NCBI GenBank assembly: GCA_045106985.1
Contig: JBGCFQ010000009.1
Coordinates: 124,001-188,000 of the forward strand
Reading direction: 5' to 3'
DNA length: 64,000 nucleotides
Origin: JAUIET01 sp045106985
GTDB lineage: Bacteria; Pseudomonadota; Gammaproteobacteria; Pseudomonadales; JAUIET01
Position 1 is the first letter of the stretch; each line of letters opens with the position of its first letter. The notes beneath the pieces are model-generated. The model made no database searches. It was not told where the DNA came from and was given only the letters and a program-made list of their open reading frames with translations. A program made the translations under genes and the position numbers. Positions 42,937 to 51,851 of the stretch are shown here, in pieces.

Positions 42937-44301
42937 CTATTTATCCTTCGTGGGCCGTTTCCAGCCATCAATATTGCGTTGTTTACCGCGCCCAACCGCT
43001 AACTGGTCGCTCTTGATCGTACGTGTGATAGTTGAACCCGCACCAACGAAACCACCAGATTCTATATCCAGTGGCGCTACTAGAGTGCTATTGGATCCAA
43101 CGAAAACATCATCGCCCATCGTGGTTTTGAATTTATTCACACCATCGTAATTACAGGTGATCGTTCCTGCGCCTATGTTGGAATTACTACCGATCGTGGT
43201 ATCGCCTACATAAGACAGATGGTTTATTTTACTGCCCGAGCCTAGCTCAGACTTTTTCATCTCTACGAAGTTGCCAACTTTGGAGCCTGGCCGCATAACA
43301 CTGCCTGGGCGTAGGCGGGCAAAGGGACCAACTACGCAGTTATCTTCAACAGAAGCGTTTTCGAGAACGCTGTTAGCTTTTATTTCAACACCATCCCCGA
43401 TGGTGGTATCCGAGATAACACAATTAGGACCAATGACGACGTTACTGCCAATCTCGACATTGCCTTCAAATACGCAGTTAACATCAATGCTTGAATCTGT
43501 TCCGCATGTCATAGATCCGCGTAGGTCGAAACGCTGTGGGTCTAGAATAGAGACACCGTCGACTAGCAAGTGGTCAGCCTGCTGACGTTGGAACAGACGT
43601 TCAAGGGCTATTAATTGCTGCCGGCTATTGACACCTTCAACTTCAGCCCGGCTTCCAGGATGTACAGCCTTGACACCAACACCAGAGCTGGCAGCCATTT
43701 CTATAAGATCTGTTAGGTAGTATTCATTCTGGGCGTTGCTATTGGACAGCTTTGGTAGCCATTCAATCAAGTGCTTCGTAGGTACGGCCATAAAACCGGT
43801 ATTGATTTCCTGCACCTTTAGTTGCTCGTCAGAAGCGTCTTTCTGCTCAACATTGGCGATAACCTCACCCGACTCATTTCGAATTATCCGCCCGTAGCCG
43901 GTAGGGTCATCAAAGATGGCCGTCAAAAGTCCAAGCTGACCATCTTTGGTGCAGTCAAGGAGTGTCTCAAGAGTGGCCACTGAAATTAACGGTACATCAC
44001 CGTAAAGAATGATTGATACGCTGTCTTCTCGAAGACTGGGAAGCGCTTGCTGCACCGCGTGACCCGTTCCGAGCTGCTCGGATTGCATTGCGAATTGTAT
44101 GTCATCGCCGTTGTCTAGTGCTTTTACCTGGTCAGCACCATGCCCTATGACAATATTGAGCTTAGAGTTGGGTAACTGGCGGGCAGCATCGATGACATGG
44201 GCTAGCATCGCCTTGCCGGCAATAGGATGCAAGACCTTGGGAAGCGCAGAACGCATTCGAGTGCCTTGTCCCGCGGCCAGAATTATCACATCAACATTCA
44301 A
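42937..44301 (-). CDS. glmU: Bifunctional UDP-GlcNAc pyrophosphorylase / GlcN-1-P acetyltransferase
   Basis: 454 residues. The N-terminal nucleotidyltransferase domain has LAAGQGTRMRSALPKVLHPI at 8-27; the C-terminal left-handed beta-helix shows repeated hexapeptides and the ends in NIGAGTITCNYDGVNKFKT and the VGAGSTIT segment. It makes UDP-N-acetylglucosamine from GlmS-derived glucosamine-phosphate (after GlmM). It is separated from atpC by a strong terminator and is 3 bp from glmS. Confidence 0.98.
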   Translation of the reverse strand: MNVDVIILAAGQGTRMRSALPKVLHPIAGKAMLAHVIDAARQLPNSKLNIVIGHGADQVKALDNGDDIQFAMQSEQLGTGHAVQQALPSLREDSVSIILYGDVPLISVATLETLLDCTKDGQLGLLTAIFDDPTGYGRIIRNESGEVIANVEQKDASDEQLKVQEINTGFMAVPTKHLIEWLPKLSNSNAQNEYYLTDLIEMAASSGVGVKAVHPGSRAEVEGVNSRQQLIALERLFQRQQADHLLVDGVSILDPQRFDLRGSMTCGTDSSIDVNCVFEGNVEIGSNVVIGPNCVISDTTIGDGVEIKANSVLENASVEDNCVVGPFARLRPGSVMRPGSKVGNFVEMKKSELGSGSKINHLSYVGDTTIGSNSNIGAGTITCNYDGVNKFKTTMGDDVFVGSNSTLVAPLDIESGGFVGAGSTITRTIKSDQLAVGRGKQRNIDGWKRPTKDK

Positions 44302-44396
44302 ATGAGGGTGCTCCGATTATCTGCTGGATATAAACGCTAACTGATCATTCCTCACCTAACGGTAAGTTTTTGAAAGCTATCCATAAAAAGTAGCAT

Positions 44397-44422
44397 AAAA
44401 AAGGGGGGCCATAGCCCCCCTT
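44397..44422 (-). terminator. Rho-independent terminator of the atp operon
   Basis: On the minus strand AAGGGGGGC pairs with GCCCCCCTT around a 4-nt loop and runs directly into six Ts. It begins 22 bp after the atpC stop and separates the atp operon from glmU-glmS. It is the clearest terminator in the window. Confidence 0.92.
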
Positions 44423-44444
44423 GATCATTCAATGTTGTGAAATC

Positions 44445-44867
44445 TTACTTCACTTTCTTACGCAGCGCTTGAAGCGTTCGTAGTTGAGCAGCGGCCTCTG
44501 CCAAGCGGGCTGTGGCTTTGCTGTAGTCTACATCGGACGTTTTCTGAGCTAATTCCTGCTCGGCGCGCTTTTGCGCTTCCTCGGCGGCCGCTTCATCAAG
44601 GTCGTCAGCACGAATGGCTGTGTCAGCCAGCACTGAAATGGTGCCGCTTTGGACCTCAAGAAAGCCACCTGAAGCATAGTAGATTTGCTCTTCGCCGCCC
44701 TGCACCGTAATGCGGATAGGGCCGGGGCTTAAACGTGTCAGCAGAGGGGCGTGGCCGGGGTAGATCCCCAGCTCACCGCTCATGCCAGTGGCAGAAATGA
44801 CTTCCACCTGGCCGGAGAAGATCTCTTCCTCCGCGCTGACAATGTCGCAATGCGCTGTCATAGCCAT
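44445..44867 (-). CDS. atpC: F1 ATP synthase epsilon subunit
   Basis: 140 residues. An N-terminal beta-sandwich (HCDIVSAEEEIFSG, GELGIYPGHAPLLT, the YYASGGFLEVQ strand) is followed by two C-terminal helices, the form that can extend and inhibit hydrolysis. It is the last gene of the atp operon, 23 bp after atpD. Confidence 0.97.
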   Translation of the reverse strand: MAMTAHCDIVSAEEEIFSGQVEVISATGMSGELGIYPGHAPLLTRLSPGPIRITVQGGEEQIYYASGGFLEVQSGTISVLADTAIRADDLDEAAAEEAQKRAEQELAQKTSDVDYSKATARLAEAAAQLRTLQALRKKVK

Positions 44868-44890
44868 AGTTAAGTGCCTATTCGGTCTGT

Positions 44891-46288
44891 TTACATGCTC
44901 GCGGCTTTTTCAACCGCTTCGTCTATACCGCCAACCATATAGAAGGCCTGCTCTGGCAGATGGTCGTATTCTCCGTCTAAAATACCCTTAAATGCAGCGA
45001 TCGTGTCTTTAAGTGACACGTACTTGCCAGGCGACCCGGTGAAGATTTCCGCCACAAAGAATGGCTGGCTAAGGAAGCGCTGTATCTTACGAGCGCGACT
45101 TACCGTCTGCTTGTCTTCTTCAGACAGCTCGTCCATTCCGAGTATAGCGATAATGTCTTTCAACTCTTTATAACGCTGCAGTACTGATTGTACGCCACGG
45201 GCTATGTCGTAATGCTCTTGGCCTATAACCAGTGGGTCCAACATACGTGAGGTTGAATCCAATGGATCAACCGCTGGGTAAATACCCAGTTCTGCAATTT
45301 GCCGTGACAATACCAACGTAGCATCAAGGTGAGCAAAAGTGGTGGCAGGCGAGGGGTCAGTCAAATCGTCTGCCGGCACGTATACCGCCTGGAATGAGGT
45401 GATCGAGCCAGTTTTAGTCGAGGTAATACGCTCTTGCAAGGCACCCATTTCTTCCGCCAGTGTTGGCTGATAGCCCACTGCTGAAGGCATACGACCTAGC
45501 AATGCCGACACCTCGGTTCCTGCCAGTGTGTAACGATAAATGTTGTCAACGAAGAACAGTATATCGCGACCTTCGTCACGGAATTTCTCCGCCATCGTCA
45601 GGCCGGTCAAAGCAACACGCAGTCTGTTTCCGGGTGGCTCGTTCATCTGGCCGTATACCATGGCCACTTTCGATTTCGAGAACTCTTCAACGTTTACAAC
45701 GCCGGCTTCCTGCATCTCGTAATAAAAATCATTACCTTCACGAGTTCGCTCACCAACACCCGCAAATACAGACAAACCAGAGTGTGCTGTAGCAATGTTG
45801 TTAATCAATTCCATCAGCGTTACGGTTTTACCAACACCCGCTCCACCAAACAAACCAATCTTACCGCCTTTGGCGATCGGCATAATCAGGTCAACAACCT
45901 TAATACCGGTTTCTAACAGCTCAACACTGGCCGCCTGCTCTTCATAGCTAGGTGGCGCGCGATGTATAGGCATGCGCTCTTTCTCGCCAATCGGACCTTT
46001 GTCGTCGATTGGGTTACCCAGTACATCCATGATGCGACCAAGGGTTTCCATGCCTACTGGCACAGACAAAGCACTGCCGGTGTTAGCCACCTGCAAGCCG
46101 CGCTTAACGCCTTCGGTTGAACCCATGGCAATGGTGCGCACGATGCCGTCGCCAAGCTGCTGTTGTACTTCCAACACCAGCTCTTTACCGTCAACGTTTA
46201 GTGCGTCATAGATATTGGGTACTGCTTCGCGGTCAAACTCCACGTCGATAACAGCGCCAATAACCTGAACGATACGTCCGCTACTCAT
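44891..46288 (-). CDS. atpD: F1 ATP synthase beta subunit
   Basis: 465 residues, with the catalytic P-loop GGAGVGKT at 148-155, VGERTREGNDFYYEM with the catalytic Glu, and the ALLGRMPSAVGYQPTLAEEMG segment. It forms the three catalytic sites of the F1 head with AtpA. The preceding intercistronic gap (167 bp) is longer than others in the operon and holds a dispersed repeat and two hairpins. Confidence 0.99.
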   Translation of the reverse strand: MSSGRIVQVIGAVIDVEFDREAVPNIYDALNVDGKELVLEVQQQLGDGIVRTIAMGSTEGVKRGLQVANTGSALSVPVGMETLGRIMDVLGNPIDDKGPIGEKERMPIHRAPPSYEEQAASVELLETGIKVVDLIMPIAKGGKIGLFGGAGVGKTVTLMELINNIATAHSGLSVFAGVGERTREGNDFYYEMQEAGVVNVEEFSKSKVAMVYGQMNEPPGNRLRVALTGLTMAEKFRDEGRDILFFVDNIYRYTLAGTEVSALLGRMPSAVGYQPTLAEEMGALQERITSTKTGSITSFQAVYVPADDLTDPSPATTFAHLDATLVLSRQIAELGIYPAVDPLDSTSRMLDPLVIGQEHYDIARGVQSVLQRYKELKDIIAILGMDELSEEDKQTVSRARKIQRFLSQPFFVAEIFTGSPGKYVSLKDTIAAFKGILDGEYDHLPEQAFYMVGGIDEAVEKAASM

Positions 46289-46323
46289 TTGTTGTGTCCT
46301 CTTTCGTTAACACTGCTTTTTAT

Positions 46324-46355
46324 GTTCGAAAAAAGACTTCTGCCTGTTTTCGAAC
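46324..46355. repeat. 9-bp inverted repeat between atpG and atpD
   Basis: GTTCGAAAA (46324-46332) and TTTTCGAAC (46347-46355) are perfect complements with a 14-nt loop. The right arm ends at the first base of repeat copy B, so on the atp transcript the two structures follow each other just before the atpD ribosome-binding region. Confidence 0.7.
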
Positions 46356-46426
46356 CCGCTAATTGAAAATGCGATTTCCAAATAGCTCACATTTTACTTC
46401 GTCAAATGCAGGTGCATCCATGCACC
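46355..46426 (-). repeat. Copy B of the 72-bp imperfect dispersed repeat
   Basis: Inside the atp operon, between atpG and atpD. The reverse complement aligns to 40695-40765 with about 14 differences in 72 positions. Its outer end CAGGTGCAT-CC-ATGCACCTG (46409-46428) is a perfect 9-bp hairpin, more regular than in copy A. Confidence 0.75.
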
Positions 46427-46455
46427 TGAATAATGTATTCCGTTTTCAACCAAAC

Positions 46456-47325
46456 TCAACTAACAGCCGCTGCACCACTAACAATTTCTGATAGTTCCTG
46501 GGTAATCGCAGTTTGTCGGGCCTTGTTGTATATAAGTTGCAACTCATCAATCAAGTCGCCAGCGTTATCAGTCGCACTCTTCATAGCGATCATACGCGCT
46601 GCTTGTTCACAGGCCAGGTTTTCAACCACGCCCTGATACACTTGAGATTCAATAAAGCGCCCAAGTAAATCTGTTAACAATTCGTTGGCATCATCAGGCT
46701 CGTAAATATAATCCCAATGCGCTTTTTTCATTTCAGCATCGTCTGCCGGTGGCAAGGGCAACAGTTGCTCTACCGTGGGCTGCTGAGTCATGGTGTTCAC
46801 AAACTTATTACTGACCAAATATAACTTGTCTAGCTTGCCTTCATCGAAAGCATCCAACATAACTTTAACGGCACCAATCAGGTCAGCAACCTGGGGGGCA
46901 TCACCAAGATCTTTAGTCGAGGCAATAACGTTACCGCCAACACTGTTGAAAAAGCCCATCGCTTTTCCGCCGATTAAGGCCAAATCAACATCCACGCCTT
47001 GGTCAGACCACTCTTGCATAGAACGAATAGCTGCTTTAAATGTGTTGATGTTCAAGCCGCCACACAATCCCCGGTCACTGGAGATAATGATGTAGCCAAC
47101 ACGTTTTACCGCACGCTCATTAATATACGGGTGTTGAAATTCAGCGTTAGACAATGCGATATGACTAACCACTGAGCGAATATGTTTGGCGTAGGGCTTG
47201 CCCGCCTGCATGCGTTCCTGCGCTTTGCGCATTTTGCTTGCCGCCACCATCTCCATCGCACTGGTAATTTTTTGAGTACTACCAATACTGTTGATTTTGG
47301 TGCGTATTTCTTTTCCGACCGCCAT
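46456..47325 (-). CDS. atpG: F1 ATP synthase gamma subunit
   Basis: 289 residues. The N-terminal helix IRTKINSIGSTQKITSAMEMVAASK and the C-terminal helix with AARMIAMKSATDNA and the LQLIYNKARQTAITQEL segment form the coiled-coil rotor shaft; the SSDRGLCGGLN motif lies between. Normal length. It is 46 bp after atpA. Confidence 0.98.
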   Translation of the reverse strand: MAVGKEIRTKINSIGSTQKITSAMEMVAASKMRKAQERMQAGKPYAKHIRSVVSHIALSNAEFQHPYINERAVKRVGYIIISSDRGLCGGLNINTFKAAIRSMQEWSDQGVDVDLALIGGKAMGFFNSVGGNVIASTKDLGDAPQVADLIGAVKVMLDAFDEGKLDKLYLVSNKFVNTMTQQPTVEQLLPLPPADDAEMKKAHWDYIYEPDDANELLTDLLGRFIESQVYQGVVENLACEQAARMIAMKSATDNAGDLIDELQLIYNKARQTAITQELSEIVSGAAAVS

Positions 47326-47371
47326 GCTCTGTGCTCTCCGCTATCTGCCTGTTGTTGCCGTGGTGTTCGAC

Positions 47372-48916
47372 TTACCAGGTTTGCGTAGAAACGAACTTGT
47401 CCATCGCTTCTTTAAAGGTATTTACAACGTCATCGTCGTATTTGCCGCTGTCATTGATGTCCTTCATCAAATCGCCGTACGTGCTGTTCATGTACGAATG
47501 CAGCGCAGCTTCAAAGTCGGCAATTTTTTCTACCGTTACTTCCTTCAAATACCCTTCGTTAGCGGCGTACAAACTCGTTGCCATTTCACTTACTGACAGA
47601 GGCGAGTATTGCTTTTGCTTCATCAACTCAGTGACGCGCTCACCATGGTCCAACTGGGCTTTGGTGGCTTCATCAAGGTCGGAAGCAAACTGCGAGAATG
47701 CCGCCAGTTCGCGATACTGCGCCAGCGCGGTACGAATACCACCAGCCAGTTTCTTGATGATTTTTGTTTGTGCTGAACCACCTACGCGAGACACCGACAA
47801 TCCGGCGTTAATAGCGGGTCGTGTACCAGCGTTGAACAAATCAGACTCAAGGAAGATTTGGCCGTCCGTGATTGAAATTACGTTGGTCGGAACAAAGGCT
47901 GATACATCACCGGCTTGCGTTTCAATAACAGGCAGCGCTGTGAGTGATCCGGTCTTACCTTTTACTTCACCGTTGGTGAACTTTTCAACGTAATCAGCAT
48001 TAACTCGAGCTGCGCGCTCCAACAAACGAGAGTGCAAATAGAATACGTCACCGGGGTAGGCTTCTCGGCCCGGCGGACGACGTAGCAACAATGAAATTTG
48101 ACGATAAGCCCAGGCTTGCTTGGTTAAATCATCATAAATAATCAGGGCGTCCTGACCGCGATCGCGATAGTACTCTCCCATGGTGCAGCCTGAGAACGGT
48201 GCCAGGAATTGCATTGAAGCGGGATCTGAAGCACCAGCCATTACAACAGTGGTGTGATCCATTGCGCCATGTTCTTCCAGCTTTCGAACAAGTGATGCAA
48301 CAGATGATTGTTTTTGACCAATCGCAACGTAGATACACTTAATGCCAGTGTCTTTCTGGTTGATGATGGCGTCAATCGCAATGGCCGTTTTACCGATCTG
48401 GCGATCACCAATAATCAATTCGCGCTGTCCGCGACCAATTGGCACCATGGCATCAATTGCCTTCAAGCCAATTTGTACTGGCTGGTCAACCGACTGGCGC
48501 GCAATAACACCTGGTGCTACTTTTTCTACCGCGTCATTCAAATCAGCATTAATCGGACCTTTGCCGTCTAATGGTGAGCCCAATGCGTCTACAACACGTC
48601 CTTCTAGAGCCGGACCAACCGGTACTTCCAAAATGCGACCTGTGCAGCGGCAAGTTTGCCCCTCACGAAGTGACTTGTACTCGCCCAGAACAACTGCGCC
48701 AACCGAGTCACGCTCCAGGTTCAACGCCATTCCGTAAATGCCGCCTTCAAACTCAACCATTTCACCGTACATCACATCGGCCAAGCCGTGGATGCGGATA
48801 ATACCGTCAGAAACGCTGACAATAGTGCCTTCGTTCTGTGCTTCAGTAGCAACATCAAGCTGATCAATCCGTTGTTTGATGATCTCGCTGATTTCTGCTG
48901 GATTCAGCTGTTGCAT
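47372..48916 (-). CDS. atpA: F1 ATP synthase alpha subunit
   Basis: 514 residues. P-loop GDRQIGKT at 170-177 (Ile where many relatives have Thr), LERAARVNADYVEKF and the GGSAQTKIIKKLAGG segment are typical. Non-catalytic nucleotide-binding subunit of the F1 head. Confidence 0.99.
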   Translation of the reverse strand: MQQLNPAEISEIIKQRIDQLDVATEAQNEGTIVSVSDGIIRIHGLADVMYGEMVEFEGGIYGMALNLERDSVGAVVLGEYKSLREGQTCRCTGRILEVPVGPALEGRVVDALGSPLDGKGPINADLNDAVEKVAPGVIARQSVDQPVQIGLKAIDAMVPIGRGQRELIIGDRQIGKTAIAIDAIINQKDTGIKCIYVAIGQKQSSVASLVRKLEEHGAMDHTTVVMAGASDPASMQFLAPFSGCTMGEYYRDRGQDALIIYDDLTKQAWAYRQISLLLRRPPGREAYPGDVFYLHSRLLERAARVNADYVEKFTNGEVKGKTGSLTALPVIETQAGDVSAFVPTNVISITDGQIFLESDLFNAGTRPAINAGLSVSRVGGSAQTKIIKKLAGGIRTALAQYRELAAFSQFASDLDEATKAQLDHGERVTELMKQKQYSPLSVSEMATSLYAANEGYLKEVTVEKIADFEAALHSYMNSTYGDLMKDINDSGKYDDDVVNTFKEAMDKFVSTQTW

Positions 48917-48969
48917 TCTTAAATCCTCTACCGTTAAACGTTAGGTGTATGTGTGTATTGTAGTTTGGG

Positions 48970-49506
48970 CTATGTGCCCATGGCCTCTGCCAATTTACCG
49001 AGCTTGGCGCGTACCGAGTCGTCAATTACCAGGTCACCGGCGCGAATTAACACGCCACCAAGTAGATCTTTATTCACTGTGCTATTCACGTTAACACTGC
49101 GATCAAGCTTCTTTGCAAGCGCGTCGGCCAGCCGTTGTTCCGTCGCTGAATCTACATCGAATGCAGAGCTTATTTCTACATCCACCGTGCGCTCGCGATT
49201 AGCCTTGAACTGTTCGAACTGGCTGGACACTTCCGGCAGCAAACTCAAACGTCCGTTTTCAGCCAATAACTTGACCAGGTTCTGCATTTTCGCAGACAGC
49301 GCCTCGCCACACACAGTAATTACCGCATCCGCTTGCTGCTCTGCCGTTAAGGACGGCGAACCATACAATGCTTCTACTTTATCGTGCTGCGAAACCGCGC
49401 TTAATAACTGCAGAGCCTCAGACCACTCTTGCAGTGCATTACTGCTATTAGCTTGGTCAAAAGCAGCGCGAGCGTAAGGTCGGGCGAGTGTTGCTAATTC
49501 AGCCAT
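48970..49506 (-). CDS. atpH: F1 ATP synthase delta subunit
   Basis: 178 residues. The helical N-terminal domain starts LARPYARAAFDQA, and the C-terminus has the DLLGGVLIRAGDLVIDDSVRAKLGKL signature of the delta/OSCP family. It links the F1 head to the b-subunit stalk. 11 bp after atpF. Confidence 0.97.
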   Translation of the reverse strand: MAELATLARPYARAAFDQANSSNALQEWSEALQLLSAVSQHDKVEALYGSPSLTAEQQADAVITVCGEALSAKMQNLVKLLAENGRLSLLPEVSSQFEQFKANRERTVDVEISSAFDVDSATEQRLADALAKKLDRSVNVNSTVNKDLLGGVLIRAGDLVIDDSVRAKLGKLAEAMGT

Positions 49507-49517
49507 TCGCGTCGTCC

Positions 49518-49988
49518 TTACAAGTCAGCTGCGAGCTTATCAAGCATTTGCTGATGCGCGCTCTGATCTACGGATGACTGCAGTATTTTCTCAGCGCCAC
49601 TTACTGCCAGAGTTGCTACCTTAGAGCGCAAGTCTTCGCGCGCCCGGTTGTACTCTTGGTCAATATCAGCTTGTGCCGATTCTTTAATGCGATCGCCTTC
49701 AATACGTGCCTGATCTTTGGCTTCGTCTACTATCTGCCCAGCTCGCTTGTTCGCTGCATCAATAATTCCAGATGCTTCCGCTTTTGCTTCGCGCAATTTA
49801 TCCGCAGCACTGTCCTGAGCAAGCGCAAGGTCTGTTTGCGCACGCTCGGCTGCATTTAAGCCGTCAGCTATCTCTTTTTGCCGTGCCTGCATAGCTTCAA
49901 TAATCGGTGGCCAGACATACTTTCTGCAAAACCATACGAATAGAACAAAGCTAATAAGCTGTGCCAGCAGTGTAAGATTAATATTCAC
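49518..49988 (-). CDS. atpF: Fo ATP synthase b subunit
   Basis: 156 residues. One N-terminal membrane helix (about 4-22, starting NINLTLLAQLISFVLFVWF) is followed by a long charged coiled coil rich in Ala, Glu, Lys and Arg. Forms the peripheral stalk dimer. Confidence 0.97.
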   Translation of the reverse strand: MNINLTLLAQLISFVLFVWFCRKYVWPPIIEAMQARQKEIADGLNAAERAQTDLALAQDSAADKLREAKAEASGIIDAANKRAGQIVDEAKDQARIEGDRIKESAQADIDQEYNRAREDLRSKVATLAVSGAEKILQSSVDQSAHQQMLDKLAADL

Positions 49989-50057
49989 TTCTCTACACCT
50001 CGTGCCGTGTTTGTACTGTTAACAAGGGGGAATTCACGCTACGCGTGAGCGCCGTGC

Positions 50058-50285
50058 TTACAGAGCGAACAGGATATAGAAGCCAATACCAACACCAATC
50101 ATTGGTACCGCATCAACAAGACCCATCATAATGAAAAATTGGGTTCGTAGCAGTGGTATCAGTTCTGGTTGGCGAGCTGCACCTTCCAAAAACTTACTGC
50201 CTAGAATGCCCACACCGACGGCGGCGCCTATGGCACCTAAACCCATTATCAGTGCTCCCGCGAGGGTAATGATTGCTGCTTCCAT
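50058..50285 (-). CDS. atpE: Fo ATP synthase c subunit
   Basis: 75-residue hairpin of two membrane helices. The polar loop ARQPEL (37-42) and the proton-carrying Asp58 in GLVDAVPMI are clear. The residues around Asp58 are of the proton, not the sodium, type. Gly repeats in helix 1 (GLGAIGAAVGVGILG) suit ring packing. An AGGAGA sequence precedes the start. Confidence 0.98.
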   Translation of the reverse strand: MEAAIITLAGALIMGLGAIGAAVGVGILGSKFLEGAARQPELIPLLRTQFFIMMGLVDAVPMIGVGIGFYILFAL

Positions 50286-50364
50286 TGTTTTCTCCTATTA
50301 AGAGTCGAACGTTTTAAACATAAAGGCGCTGGCTATGCCGTTCTAGGCGGTTACCGACATCCAG

Positions 50365-51222
50365 TTAATGGTGATCATGCGCCATGGCTAGATACACCAC
50401 GGTCAAGATCATGAAAATAAAGGCCTGTAGAGTGATAATCAAAATATGAAATATCGCCCAGGGAACAGACAGTGTCCATTGAAGGTAAAACGGCAGCAGG
50501 CCAATGATGATAAACACCATTTCGCCAGCATACATATTACCGAACAATCTCAACGCCAAAGAAATTGGTTTAGCGATCAAACCAACCAGCTCTAAGAACA
50601 AGTTAAAAGGCATGGCCCATTTGGGCAATGGCTGGAATGCCAGCTCGGCAGCAAAACCACCAACACCTTTCTCTTTAATGCTGTAATACAAAATCATTAT
50701 AAACACACCAAGCGCCATTCCGGCGGTGGCATTAACATCGGTGGTGGGTACCACGCGCATATAATGTATATCCATCATCTGCGCGACGTATGGAATCCAG
50801 TCTACGGGAACCAAATCCATTAGGTTTTGCAGAAAAATCCAAACAGCGACGGTTAAGCCTATGGGCGCTATCCAGGGGTTGTTGTGATGAAAAATACTCT
50901 TAACATTGTCGTCTACGAAATCAACGATCATCTCAACAAAGTTTTGTAGGCCGTCTGGCACACCGGTAGTCACTTTGTCGGCCGCTTTCTTAAACACCAA
51001 CAAAAACAGTATGCCTAAAAAGAGAGACCAAAACATTGTGTCTACATGTATGGCCATAAAGCCCATGTCAGCTGCTTCTGCTGCGTTATGTGCCATTGTC
51101 CAAGCAGAGGCTTCAAGCGTCTCTCCGCTTTCCCGCACATAGCCAGCTGGCAGTTTGCCATAGGTCAAGTTAACCAGGTGATGCTGTATATATTCGGTCG
51201 ATGTAAGTGTATCGCCTGCCAT
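50365..51222 (-). CDS. atpB: Fo ATP synthase a subunit
   Basis: 285 residues with five to six membrane helices. The essential Arg is in ISLALRLFGNMYAGEMV. It forms the proton half-channels against the c ring. It begins 18 bp downstream of atpI. Confidence 0.98.
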   Translation of the reverse strand: MAGDTLTSTEYIQHHLVNLTYGKLPAGYVRESGETLEASAWTMAHNAAEAADMGFMAIHVDTMFWSLFLGILFLLVFKKAADKVTTGVPDGLQNFVEMIVDFVDDNVKSIFHHNNPWIAPIGLTVAVWIFLQNLMDLVPVDWIPYVAQMMDIHYMRVVPTTDVNATAGMALGVFIMILYYSIKEKGVGGFAAELAFQPLPKWAMPFNLFLELVGLIAKPISLALRLFGNMYAGEMVFIIIGLLPFYLQWTLSVPWAIFHILIITLQAFIFMILTVVYLAMAHDHH

Positions 51223-51240
51223 ATTGTCCTAAAACCCCAG

Positions 51241-51648
51241 TTAGTTATTGGTCTGCTTCGCGCTCAACAATGTCGCGGAACCCAACAGACCACCCATTAA
51301 TACTGTTCCAAACGTCGCAAATAGTGCGGCGTGATTTAGCGGTGAAAACAACTTGAATACCGCTGCAAATAAAAACGCTGTTAATAACAGCTTGCCTAAT
51401 TCCGCCTGATAAAAGCTGCCTAAAACTTTGGCTGCTGAGCGAGTTTGATTGTATGCAAACGCCCGCCAGGAAAAATACGCTGCTGGAATAACGACTATAA
51501 GCCCGCCCAGTAGCGCTGAAATTGCTGCATGTTGCCCAAACACTCCCCATGCAACACTTGTTGCCAGTGCTGTTAAAAAACACTGCAAACCGATTAATCG
51601 GTATGTGGGTGGTTTACTGATACTTGCAGAACTGCGTATCAGAACCAT
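51241..51648 (-). CDS. atpI: ATP synthase accessory protein AtpI
   Basis: 135 residues, four hydrophobic segments; the GGLIVVIPAAYFSWRAF and FYQAELGKLLLTAFLF segments match AtpI/UncI, which helps assemble the c ring. AGGGG lies eight bases before the ATG. First gene of the atp operon, about 20 bases after the predicted transcription start. Confidence 0.93.
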   Translation of the reverse strand: MVLIRSSASISKPPTYRLIGLQCFLTALATSVAWGVFGQHAAISALLGGLIVVIPAAYFSWRAFAYNQTRSAAKVLGSFYQAELGKLLLTAFLFAAVFKLFSPLNHAALFATFGTVLMGGLLGSATLLSAKQTNN

Positions 51649-51674
51649 GATTCTTGCCCCTATTGCGCGCGCGA

Positions 51675-51703
51675 ATTATAGGGATATTGGCTCTGTTAGG
51701 CAA
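51675..51703 (-). promoter_or_regulatory. Sigma70-type promoter of the atp operon
   Basis: On the minus strand a perfect -10 TATAAT (51680-51675) lies 17 bp after TTGCCT (51703-51698), close to the -35 consensus. The start of transcription would fall about 20 bases before atpI. Confidence 0.8.
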
Positions 51704-51851
51704 CCGCGACAAACTTACATTTTGAAAGTAGTCGCTGAAAGGCAGCGATTTTCGCGTCCTGCTTAACTGAAATTCTAGTTTGGCATACGGTTAAGCAAAA
51801 GCAATGACCTTGTCAGTTATAAAAAGTCTGAAAAGTCGCTACCACTTAGCT

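Noticed and set aside
47331..47993. 220-codon open frame opposite atpA
   Set aside because: Shadow of the strongly conserved atpA sequence; Ser/Thr-rich composition is typical of an antisense reading.
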